From: Owenia fusiformis
Taxonomy: Eukaryota; Annelida; Polychaeta; Sabellida; Oweniidae
Length of the DNA: 64,000 nt
Direction: 5' to 3'
Assembly (NCBI GenBank): GCA_903813345.2
Contig: CAIIXF020000009.1
Coordinates: 18,809,759-18,873,758 of the forward strand
The position numbers and the translations under genes were made by a program. Every line of letters begins with the position of its first letter. The first letter of the stretch is position 1. This document shows, one piece after another, positions 1-12,400 of this stretch. The notes below the pieces were generated by a model. It saw only the letters and a program-made list of their open reading frames with translations. It ran no database searches and was not told the DNA's origin.

Positions 1-180
1 ATATGATCAATGTTGTCAAAAAGGAAAAAATGTAATCCAAGAATGATGTTTGCCTTAATTTAGACACCTTTCTTTAACCAAAACAAAGTTCATGATTCTT
101 TCGGTGTGTTAACCAAGATGTAGCTTGGAATTGTTATTTACATGGTATTTATATGCTGCATTTCCGAGCTTATGTTTCAG

Positions 181-419
181 AACGTAGGATGCTGGCCCTC
201 CCTCAATCTGTAGCAGTGACTGACGAGTGTAACCTCCCGCAATCTCAGGGACCCCTTAATCCCCCAATTATCACCCACACAGCAGCCACACCTGCAGCCA
301 CACCCCAGGGCAGTCCCAACGAGACCCTAAACTACAAACAGGACAATAATAATCGACTGGTGGTGAACAAACCCTTTAATGCTAGCTCAATGTCTTTAGA
401 CTCTATAGACAAATCATCA
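181..419 (+). CDS. Cav3: Cav3 exon: start of the II-III linker
   Basis: The acceptor is TATGTTTCAG before 181 and the donor is GTAAGTG at 420. The first two bases complete a codon from upstream, and the exon ends on a whole codon. The peptide includes RRMLALPQ and [12 protein letters not shown]. The latter resembles the PPLIIHTAATP stretch early in the vertebrate Cav3.1 II-III linker, which fixes the position in the protein. The rest is polar, Ser/Thr/Asn-rich and probably disordered. Confidence 0.85.
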
Positions 420-3400
420 GTAAGTGACTCTTTGTGACCAGGTTTTAAAATGCAAATTGGGGGAGGTCTAAATTCTCAGTCACATTTGCTCTTGACGGAT
501 GTACGGCGGCCATATTTTCACAAAATCGATATCCAAAATCTACATCCTACTGCTTATACCTATATTTTATGCTTCATATATTTCCCTCTATTTTGGGAAG
601 CTATGGCTGCCATACAGTTGCCACAGACCAAATGTGACTGAGGTACGAGTATAAGAGGTAGGGCTGAAGAGGTTTATTGTACAAAAGTCTTTTTTTACAG
701 TGAAGGTATACAATTTGACCAGCCACCCTATGAATTAGTTAACAATAATCATTGTACTCTGTTGACTAGTTATGCCAAGCAACATGACAATTAACATATT
801 ATGAAATAATGCTTTTGCAGTTCATGTATAAACTGTTACCTTACACTTATTACAGTCTACAATGAGTATAAGGAGTACTCCAAAATTGCATCGTCGTGGC
901 AGTGGTAAATCTAGCCGTGGCAGTTTGCGTGGCAGCTTCAAGTTTAAGAACAACAAAGTCCGAGACGGTGATAAGGAGAGTTTGGTTAGTGAACCTGATG
1001 CACTCAATGATGTTGACCCAGATGAAGATGGTCAAAGATCCAACAATTCACATCATAATAACACAAATGGTGGTCCTGCTAATATTCCCATAGGCAATGG
1101 AAACACCAATGGTACACCACAGAATAACAACTACAGGTATGGGACTGATAGCCTTGCTTGATTGTCAATTTAGTACCATATTCATCCCATATTTTTATTA
1201 AAACATTTATATTCATGACAACTTTCAGGGTATCACTAGGCGTATCTCTAGATTTATATTTGTGGGTTGGTTTGTGAAAACATGTGTCCCTACTATACTG
1301 GCTGTATATGGCTGCATATTTGAATCTTAATGAAATATCTTGCTTCGTATTTCCTCAAAGGTAATACATGTACTCCTTTATCTGCATTGTGCTTCAAATG
1401 GTTTTATTTTTTGCAAAATGGTCAGTGTCATTATTGTGGCTATGTATGTAGGTCTAACCTTACATGGCTATTGTTTTGAGTTCACAGTGGTTCTGTTTTA
1501 AAATACAAAATAAGATTTGTTAGAAAAAGTGAAAATAAAGTGAGACAGACATTGACATGATTGCTTATGACACACACAAAATTGTAGAACATACCAGAAA
1601 ATCTTGACATTTCTTTCAATGTGAACATAATGATAAGCATTGCCATGGTAGTATTCTAGGCATGGTCCAGATACTTAATCTCATTTCTTATATTTGAGTA
1701 TTATTTAGTTAGTACAATCTTCTATTTGAACTCTTCTTCAGCCGATGCGTCACATACTATTTCAGGTAAAGCTCAGCGGTTAACTTAGTTTCACAACTAA
1801 TTAATACCAATGTTTTGTTACTAAAATACATATTAGTTTTAATATATTGAACAATGAAAATATATATTTTTATATTATTTTCAAACGAAATCAGGAATTA
1901 TTTGTTTTATTGAAATCATGAAATATGTATTTTAGTTGCTTCACATTATCCCATATAACTACAACTACAGTTGTCTACATTGTGCACATGTTAAATTAAT
2001 TAAATGGGTTCAACCATTTCACATCATGGACTGAAAGCAGTTCAGTTTTGGAAAAAAGTGAAATGGTTACCCTTTACCTTTTAATAAATTTTATTGTTGT
2101 AACTCGCCTAATGAATATTAATGTAGTACAAAAATAAAGTATTTAATACATGTAGATAGACTGCTTTGAATTTACTAATAATCTTACTAATATACCAAAT
2201 CCTTCAATATGCATAACTTGTTTTACATAAAATTTTATAGCATAACTTTCACATGCATGAATTGATGAATTATCCAATTGCAGCCCAAGCGATCCTTATC
2301 CTTCCCAGAATTCACGATTTCTCGTCATAGATTTACCTAGTGAATCCGAGAATCCACCATTTTCATTGATATACCAGAGCCAGCCTATACCTCCTGTCAG
2401 CCCATTGTTTCGGTTGTAGGTTTATTAATGATATAAGCATCTAGTCCACCAAGCTCACTTCCTGTTACCCATAGTGCAATACGCTTACCACATGTCACCT
2501 TTTCTTTGCTATCTTGTAGGGTCTATCTGAAATCTTTGTTGGTCTTTTCTTCATCATGCGATCATCTTGTGTTATTTGATTGTAAACCTCAAAACCCATG
2601 TTTCTGATGACGAACTTTCATGAAGAAACATATAGTATTATATCTCGTCAACTCTGTAGGAAAAGGATGTCTCCTCAAATGGGCAAACCTTCTGTTGGGT
2701 CCAAGGACAAGCAAATTTGTAGGCAAAGGCAAATCAAGTGAAAACCACAGGACAGCTAAGAGTTTAATGATTCGTACTTCCATGACAGTGCATCCTATCC
2801 TTCCTATATTTTAATAATAAAGAGGGGAGTGGAACTGGTAATAGGATAGTCAAAACCAAGAGGCTTTCCCCTTTGGGCAAGGGCAGGAAAAAGTCATACC
2901 ATATAAATGAGTTGTCTCAAATTCATAAAAACAGAATTGCAGATTTAGCCATGATCAACTGGGACATTATATTGAAGTATGACAATTCTAGTGATAAGTT
3001 ACAAGCATGAGCTTGAAAGCCCTATTGACTTTTTACAAGTGATACTAATGTGTTTCTCATATAGTTTCATGATTCAGACAACATGGTTTTCTGGAAAGTA
3101 GTGAAAGGTGCATGTTTGCACAATCTCCATAAGCGCTATAGGTGTACAATGTATATTCTTCTCAAACTTAAGAAATTTCATTATTATTAACTTGATACAC
3201 TCTGTGGCTTCCCACCAAATTATGTGAGAAATTACATAGTGTACCAGTTAATCACAAATTTTCTGGTTTCAGAAGGAATATGCTTAAAAGGGATTCTTGA
3301 TTGTATCTGTTGAAATATTCAAGAATGTGGTCACAAAGTTTGGTTTTGATACATAGGCTGTAAAGAGGAATGGCTTTTTTCAAGCATGCATGATGATTAT

Positions 3401-6400
3401 TTTGATTAAGAGTAAACGTTTTCATGTAATATACTCCTCAAAAAAAGTTAAGGACCTCATAGGTTTACATGTTAACCCCCATATTTGTTTAACGACTGTT
3501 TTCTAAGCGGGGAACAAAAGAAATCCCAATAAAGAAGATAAATCTGTATCTTGATTCTATTCACTATAAAGTCCGCAAAGTTTCAATGTTATATCTCCAT
3601 TACATTGGGTCAAAATTTGATGTCAAAATTGATGAATTTCATGAAATTTAACAAAAAATGGCAGATCCCATGTTAAACAAATGGGGAATGGTTGGGTTGC
3701 CATAAGTCATATGAGGAACAATCCATCCATCCATTTGCTCTCAAAATTGAAATTTTAAGAGATAATTAAATTTGCTAAATTGTCCACTCGACAAAAATAT
3801 GATTTAATTGTCCAGGCTTTACAAAAGTTAATGGTTTCAAATTCAATAATTTTTTAATGAACCTCTAATTAAAATAATACAGGTGGTTCAGTGAGGTGGT
3901 CAAAATTACTTTAATGCTCCGTATCGCTAATTTTAACAACATAAGCGAGACATTTAGCATATAAATGTAAAATCATTCAATTTTCTACTTAGAAAGTATT
4001 TTTTAATAAATGTTTTGCTGAATAGATATTCTAAAATCTGAGTTGCCCCTAAGCCACCATTCCCCATTTGTTTAACATGGGATCTGCCATTTTTGTTACA
4101 TTTCATGAAATTCATCAATTTTGACATCAAATTTTGACAGAATGTAATGGAGATATAACATTGAAACGTTGCGGACTTTATAGGGAATAGAATCAAGATA
4201 CAGATTTATTTACTTTATTGGGATTTCTTTTGTTCCCGCTTAGAAAACAGTTGTTCAAACAAATATGGGGGTTAACATGTAAACCTATGAGGTCCTTAAC
4301 TTTTTTTGAGGAGTATATTTATTTATAAATGAGCTGATCTCAATACTACCTTTAATGATTCTATAATTATTAGCATTTTATAATGTCCATGATCATAAAA
4401 TTGTTAAAATTTCAATTTTGCATTGGCTTTGGTTAGAATATGGACTATGTTGTGATTATCATTTATTTAAAGTCATGTACATGGATATTATGAACTGTCT
4501 GATATTCCATATGCAAAAGAATCACCTTTGTTTTATAAGGAATTAACATGAGCACCCACAGCATTAGTAATAATTCACCAATAATCCCTATTCACTTTCA
4601 CATCATTTCACATGTGCACAATGTCAGAGACCGGAAATGTGGATGTATGTTTTCACGTTACACCATGTTAAATAGTACACTGTGAATATATCACAACATC
4701 GATATGACACCATGCTTTATCCAACATGGGGAATTCTCAGAGATGGTTATCATTGCACATGAGGTAATTCTGGATTTCAAGATTAGTGTGTGTCCAAGAA
4801 TATCCCATACCCATGAATACCCCTCTCTGGGAATACCACTATATATGAGACAACCCCCTTCTGTCTGGGAATACCCCTATATATGGGAATACCCCAATGT
4901 TGGTTTAGAGGTTGTGATATATAAGCAATATAGTTATAGTAGTTATATAGCTGTCGCATTGTGATGTCATCACTAAGATTTAGTGTGTAGTAGAAGTAGT
5001 AGTCATTAGTAGTCGTCATTAGTAGTCAATCATTGTACTTGTATAATTTGTGGCATTATGAAAAAATATCCCGAAACTACAAAGTAGTAATGAAAACAAT
5101 GTTGTGATAAATTACATTTGATTATTTAGTCATGACGTAATTAATTGAAAATAAATAATAATGTAACACAATATATCAGGGGTAAAGATGTTCTAGAATA
5201 GAGGGTGGATGTTGGTTCGCATGTGTACATGAGATATTATCTTATCATAAAGACTATTCATTCTGATTTAGTTCTGAAATGAAATGAAAACGAATATTAG
5301 AAATAGTAATATGAAAAAAATTGATGTATAAATATAAATAAATGAGCTTTATTTTTAAGAACAATTATATGTATCTATGTAACAATTATTGCTTCTACTA
5401 TTTTGTATCAAATGAGAGGTAAAATAGACATTTTGCAAAGGCCCAGACCTTATCGATCAAATAGAATGGAATGATGTATACATATACATACTTATTCATT
5501 CAAAAAGTCTTATCCATATATCTGTCATGATAAAATATAGAATTAATACATTATATTTTGTTTGTGCTCTCACCCCTGGGCTTTTTTATTTCCAGATCAT
5601 CTTGTAATTGAATTTCTTTTGTTCCAGTGACTGTAATGGTCATGCCCAGTTAAACAACCAACGTACACTAAGCCCTCAAAATTCCATCAAAAGTCGACTC
5701 AGCCCTAAGAATCCAATCCATGGACGGTTAAGTCGACAAAATTCCATTGGGAGCTACGTATCAAGCAGAAACAATTCATTCAAACTAAGTCGTCAAAATT
5801 CCATAAATAGTCATAGGACACTCTCGCCACAGACATCTTTAGGTTTGTTTTAAATGCTAGTGTTTAATGGTTCATCTTTTGAGACCTTGTCTTTTATATA
5901 GATTAAAGATAAATAAATAGGATAGAAAAACCAACCAAAACAATTAAAGTTTAATGATATACAATGGATTAATAATATAATATAAAATTCAATGAAATGT
6001 AAAAATCGATTGTCTCTTATATGTTAAAATCCATCATGTTTTATTTGTGAAGGTCATATGCCCAATGTGAAGCTGCTAAAAACCTAAAAAAAGGTACAAA
6101 GGGCTGAAACATCCCTCATGGATTTGTAGGCATTTGTAAAAATAAGTTTATAAAATGGTATTTTAAATCATTTTTTTGTTGACTTAAAATGCTAGGTAGT
6201 AACACAGGTAAAGATGAGTACAAGCCAAACAACATAACAGATATCTCTCAGATTAATATCAAAGTTCCCTCAGAGGTGGATGAGAAAGAGAAAGAAGAGG
6301 AAGAGGATGATGATCCTGATGCTGCAGATGAGACAGTGAGTTACCATAGCAACATTTATGTTTCATTACAGCGATCATTGCTTCAGATCAAGTGCTGCTT

Positions 6401-9400
6401 TCTGTTGACAATGATAAGTCATGTATGTATGGAATTTGAAGCTGGGAAATTTTCTAGGATGATGTACCGAGGCAATGTTTTTGGTATAAAATGGCTGTTG
6501 ATGTAAAAATGACATGTTTTAACATATGCATCAAATTCCTTAAATATGTGATTGATTTTTTGAGACATGAATATTCTGTATTGACTCCCTTTGTGCTCTA
6601 TGTGTGATATGAAAAATGTATGGAAAAACATTTAAAACAATTATTTTAAGAGATGTTTAATAAAGATGGTTTCTTAAGAAAAAACTTTTTGCTAGAAATA
6701 GTAATGTTTGAATTTCAAGTATTCTGAGAATAATTCAATGTTTTTCAATTTTGCAATAATTCTTAGAGGTGTGACATTATCGCTCTTTCCTTTGCAGCCT
6801 TCTCTTTGGACTAAGTTGCATGTAAATCCTTTCTTTCAAAAATGTTTCCAAGCTAATGTAGCACCCTGCTTTCATGTAAATATACAGTTTTAACCATCTG
6901 AGAAAACAACTTTTTAGTGTTTCTAATTTTGTTCTGCTAAATATGGTACTCCTCCGAGAAATTTTATGCTTTGAAAAAAGGGAATATTCATAATTTTTAG
7001 ATTTATAATCAGATGGTTAAATTATCAATTAATTCATCATTACATAGTGTTGAAATAGATTTGGTTAGTTAATGAGTTTATGTAAAAAAGTCATTTTCCC
7101 TTGTTTTTTCATTTAGATATTGTCATAATATAACCAGCAATAAATCAGGTTGATGTTAGAGATTTCAGTTTTTATAATTGGTTACAGTTTTACATTTAGT
7201 CAATCATCAGAATCTTTCTTTAATGATCAGTATAACATTCCTTTCTTTACTATCACACTGCATTTGAGACAATTTCAAACTAACAACCAAAAACAACTGA
7301 TTAACAATTCACAGTGAATTTGCACTACATTTGGTATTTTTGTCAAATAGCATGCTATGAATTGGAATGATTGATTTAGGCTAAAATGGTGTTTCCAAGT
7401 GTTGTTTGCCACGATTCATTTTTAGCCCAAGTTTTAAAAATGAAGTTTCCTAATCGGAAAGTATGAATTTAAGGTAGATAAAGCCATCTTGAGTTTTATA
7501 GAATTTTTTAGAATTTATTTTTTATTTTAAGCTGAGTCATCCATAGACAGTCAGTTATTCCTGGATCAATATTAGTGTGGTTTTATTACTATAACTATTT
7601 ATAATTATGTAGGAAATGTAATTCAAGTACTCACAGCAAATGTTAATAATTAAAATCATTCCTAATCATTCATTACATTATATTATTATGTACAATAGTG
7701 CATGTGTCAGTTTGAAACTTTATTTTTAGCATCCAAAGGATACATGCATTTAAAGAAATATGTATTGTCATTTTGTTAATATATTTATTAACTTATGAAC
7801 TGCTATATAGTTCTCTGTAAATCTGCAGGTTAATTGTAATGTATTGTTGATTTGTTACTTATTCAGTAAGAAATTATTTAATAACAGTTTTTCATGTTAA
7901 GAATATTATATTTTCTTGAAATGATTCTGAGGTGGTTATTAGGAAGGTTACATAGATATTATTTTTGAATGGAATGTGTTTAATTTTGTAGGACTGTGTT
8001 TTCTCGTGGTGCCCCGAGCCAAAAGGCTGTTTTAAAACTCGGGCTGAATACTCATTGTATCTCATGTCTGATGAGAATTCGTAAGTTCCTAACTTGTTCA
8101 TTATATTGATATTAAATCATCTTGAAAAATCTTGAAACAAAATTAGTTGCATGTCTTTACATTAAATAGTATTGTTAAGAATTTTTATTCCAATATATAG
8201 AGTATGTACTGAGAATATATATTTATGCCTAATGTTTAGATTTCTGTTATTTATCTTTGCAGGCTGAGGAAAATATGTCATAAGCTGATAGTGAAGAAAT
8301 GGTTTGACTACACAGTGCTATTTTTCATTGCTTTAAATTGCATAACTCTGGCCATGGAGAGGCCAGATATCCCACCAGACAGTATGGTACGTTATGTTAT
8401 ATCTGTTCTACTTTTTGAAATTGTACTCCACAAAATTTCTAGAGTGATTTTGATGTTTTTTTCAAATGATACACTGCGATAAGTTTATGTTATAAACCAT
8501 TGCTGTTGATATAATGGTTTTCATGAGTGATTTTGTGTTTGTATATCACAGATAATATTAGTTTTGAATGGCCATTATTCAATCATACCCACAGCTCAAA
8601 AGATCACATATTGGAACTCATCATTGATTAACTTGTTTTTCCATGGTTTTGCTATAGATTCTATTTTCATTTAATTTTGGACACGATCATCTTATCTGAG
8701 CTGAGCTCTCGTTTGATTTGTAATTCATGGTCCTATTAATAAATATCAGCACTCAGCCAATCAAAATGCAAACGCTTTTATTAATGTGTGACAATTTGCT
8801 GTATTACCATGTGGTTTCTTACTATTGTACAGGTCTCAAAGGAGGTAAAGATTTATAAACTGAAACTAATGTTTTCATTGTCTTGACTAACTCTCACATG
8901 CATGCATGTTTACAGCAGGGAATTATGGGTTGGAGTATCATCCTTTGGCATTACTTGTTTGATGTGGGCAAACATTATTGGAAATGAATCTTATCACAAA
9001 TTTGTTAAAATGAAAATATATGAAAAAAATAAATGAGAAATAATCATTAAGATATAATTAATACCAGAAAATTTCAAATTGACTGGAAATGAATCGCATA
9101 ATTTATGTAATTTTAAACTCTTGTGTGAAATAATTGTATTCTATCAGTACAATTATCAATTTTTGAAACACTACTTTAGTATGTATATATTGAGATATGT
9201 TTGACAATGGTATGAAAGTATATGAGCTCAAATACTGTTTTGATATTACATCTTGCATTTGACTTTATCATTGAAATACCCCTAAATAAAAAACTTTTTT
9301 ATTACAAAAAATCTACAATGAGAAGTAAAAATCAGTTCAGAACTACATAATAGTACATCAATCAGTTCGCCACTTACACCAAACATTCAATCTACATTGT

Positions 9401-12400
9401 ATCAAATTTAAATTTATTCTATTAGAGTAATCTAGATTGAATAAAAAACATAATTATATGTCATAAATAAAAATTATGATAAATATTTTTAATTATTATT
9501 ATATTATGAAGTGTTAAATATATAATTTGTTCAAAAATGAATAAAAATGATATTGATTCCAATATAGATTCATTCATCTGCACGAGGTTGAAGTTTGAAT
9601 TCTAGAGACCCATGTAGACAACATTTAGGCATGACTGACGACTCATTTCATTTGCTCAGGCCAGGTCTTTACATTTTATTCTAGAATAGTAAAATAATCC
9701 CAAAAATGCACAGTCTCTATTAATGTCTGTTTATTGAATTTTACTTTATGGGTGTAAAAGATATCACGGGTCTACAAATTCAGAATTTAATTGTTCATGA
9801 CCTCTTATTTAGACATGAAAAACAAATGAATTCAAAATTGTAGATGTGTGATGTATTTAAGAAATGACCTGTAATGTCATCAAATTTTCCCTGTAGCTCA
9901 GTTAGATGATTGAGATATTCTAGGTATGTCTCCTCCTATATGTCCATATTTGGGACAATTATTGACTGTATATGACCATATTTGGACAGTCTGGAGTGAA
10001 GGCAGCAATTGTTCTTAGCACTTAGTCTAATAAATTAGTATTGACTAGAAAATACTACTTTACCAATTTCTCATAGAAATGAGATTTTATTTAAGCAGTA
10101 GTTTTAAGCTCAAATATATATAAGATTTTCATCCTTGGAGTCTGAGGCAGTTTAAACACTTGGCCCTTGACTTATTTCTAGTTTAATTTCACTTTTTAAT
10201 GAATTTTATAATAAACATTTTTTTGTATGACGAAGGAGCCTTATTTGCTGCTACCTTAGCTTTTTAGCTAATTGCACAATTCTCAATTTAACTTAATTTC
10301 TACTCTATCAAACATTGAGTTTCCAACTGTTGGACTGGATACTTTAAAACTGCCATAGCATACAATTATTTTGTGAAATAAAGGAATTCTTGATCATAGG
10401 TTGCTTGAAATTGTGACTCTTGTCCCAATTATGTTGATTGATTTTGTAAACATTTGAGTGTTATATATTCAATGCATTGACACGGACAATTCATTGAATG
10501 TTGCCTTAAAGGGTGGCAGTGTTTGCTAATTTGACACCATTTTGCAAAGGAGTGTATTTTACAATTCATCAAGGAATTGTGATACTTTCAGTACTTTCCA
10601 GTTCTGTAAGAGTATGGTACCTGGTATATAGTTTCATTATATTTCTTTAAATCTTTGCTTATTCTTTTTATCTACATTACCTGAAACGGTCACTTTAGCT
10701 TCATTCAGCATCAATGTCTCTTGATGTGTAAATATTTTTTGGTGGAATTATTTACTTTTGAGGCTTCACATTCAAAATTTTGCCTGCTCATTTTGTATGA
10801 ATGAAATTTCTTTATCTATTCCAAGTTAATAATTTAACACACACACTTTATGAAAATTCCTCTTTTGCAGGAAAGACAAGTGTTGGTGATGGCCAACTAT
10901 GTTTTTATCTTTGTGTTCACTGTGGAAATGAGTATTAAGGTAAAATAAGTCACTGTATTATGTATGCAGCCACGGGAGAAGGAAATGAATTGATCATGTG
11001 TATTAATCTGAAAATGAAAATGTTTTTCATCAAATCTAACTAAGGGTCATTTCATGTACTAACCCCATCTTCCACAGGAGAGGGTAGGATTAGATTGATG
11101 ATTGTAGGAGATGTTTACAAAGTCTTTGAGTTTGCGTTTGCAGCTCCTACAAGAAAAATATGATCAGATTATACAGAATGATAAATCATTGACCCTTCTC
11201 TACTGTGACTTTTTTCAATTTTGTTGTTATATTCTTAATATATGTTGATATGCTGATTTCAGGAAAGAGCGTTCCTTACGTATTCCAACTACATCTTTAC
11301 AGTTATATTTACTTTTGAAATGACGGTTAAGGTACATATAAACACTTACTGCATGACGCACACATCTGGTTCTTTTTGACAGTTTTGCTTGTAGCGTTGA
11401 AATATCCCCCAAGTACAATAATGATTTGAGACTATGTTTTTATGCTGTTCATTGAAATTATCTTGCTGAGTTACTTGTTTTGAAGCAAGGCAGATTATGA
11501 AACAAAAATCCAAGTTTGTAATTTTTTTGTTTTGATTAATTAAATTTTTTTGATTGATTAAACTACATTATCTTAATTTGAATATGAAAATAACTGGTTT
11601 CTATATCGGAGTTATACTTGGGTTAATATCATAGTTTTTACTTTGTTTACTATATTTTAGAATAAGATATTAGAGCAGTATTTTTATGTGTGGTTTACAT
11701 AGATATGTCTAGATTACATGTCTATTCATTGTACTTAAATCTCTGGTATCATACTTTTCTCACTCAATGAACTTTCTGACTTTTGACACAATAACATTTT
11801 ATTGAAATATACAGGGTGACTCAATACTTTTGGGTTACCCAGTATAAGTTTTTCTCATGACCAAAATGGAGAAAATGGAGATATTTATCCGTAGAATTAA
11901 GTACATTTTTATTGTGCATGAAGATCAATGTAGTTGTTCATTCTTGATGTGACATTCAAAACTGCCATGAAATACAGGCCTTTATCACATAGAGAATAAA
12001 TGTGAATCCCTTGAGGTTCTCAAACCAAGGTCAATTTCATGGTTCTTTGAAATGTGTATACTTTACACTTTCATTGTCTGTTACTGTATGTTCTGTAGAT
12101 GTACTTTAAAATTAGCACAATCTGTAAATTAAAAAGTAATTATAGTTGGTTAACATAGCTGAATAATTTATTTACATAAGATTGTGTTGATTTTGAGCTT
12201 AACATTTGTTTACAATATCCACCTGTAATCTCATTTTAGTTTCTCACTAAACCTAGTTGTGTGACCTTGACCTCTGATCTTTCTATATGTGACCTTGATA
12301 CATGATCCTGTGCAAGGTTCAAGGTAAAAATTAAAAGGATGAGTCTGGGAATGAGTCTGGGTATCGACTTAGAAAATATTGAAAATTGTAATGTCTGAAA

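Larger units (their letters stand above)
1137..5627 (+). other. Large Cav3 intron in the II-III linker
   Basis: About 4.5 kb between two linker exons whose phases match directly. It contains a candidate cassette exon (2284-2415), a weaker candidate (2660-2737), a long inverted-repeat element (3431-4316), a short imperfect repeat of GGGAATACCCC-like units at about 4796-4895 and a GTAGTA-rich stretch at about 4985-5030. The remainder is AT-rich with nothing recognisable. Confidence 0.75.

Noticed and set aside
3954-4196. 80-residue - strand frame inside the long inverted repeat
   Set aside because: AT-rich accidental frame lying across the element's spacer and arm; no transposase signature.
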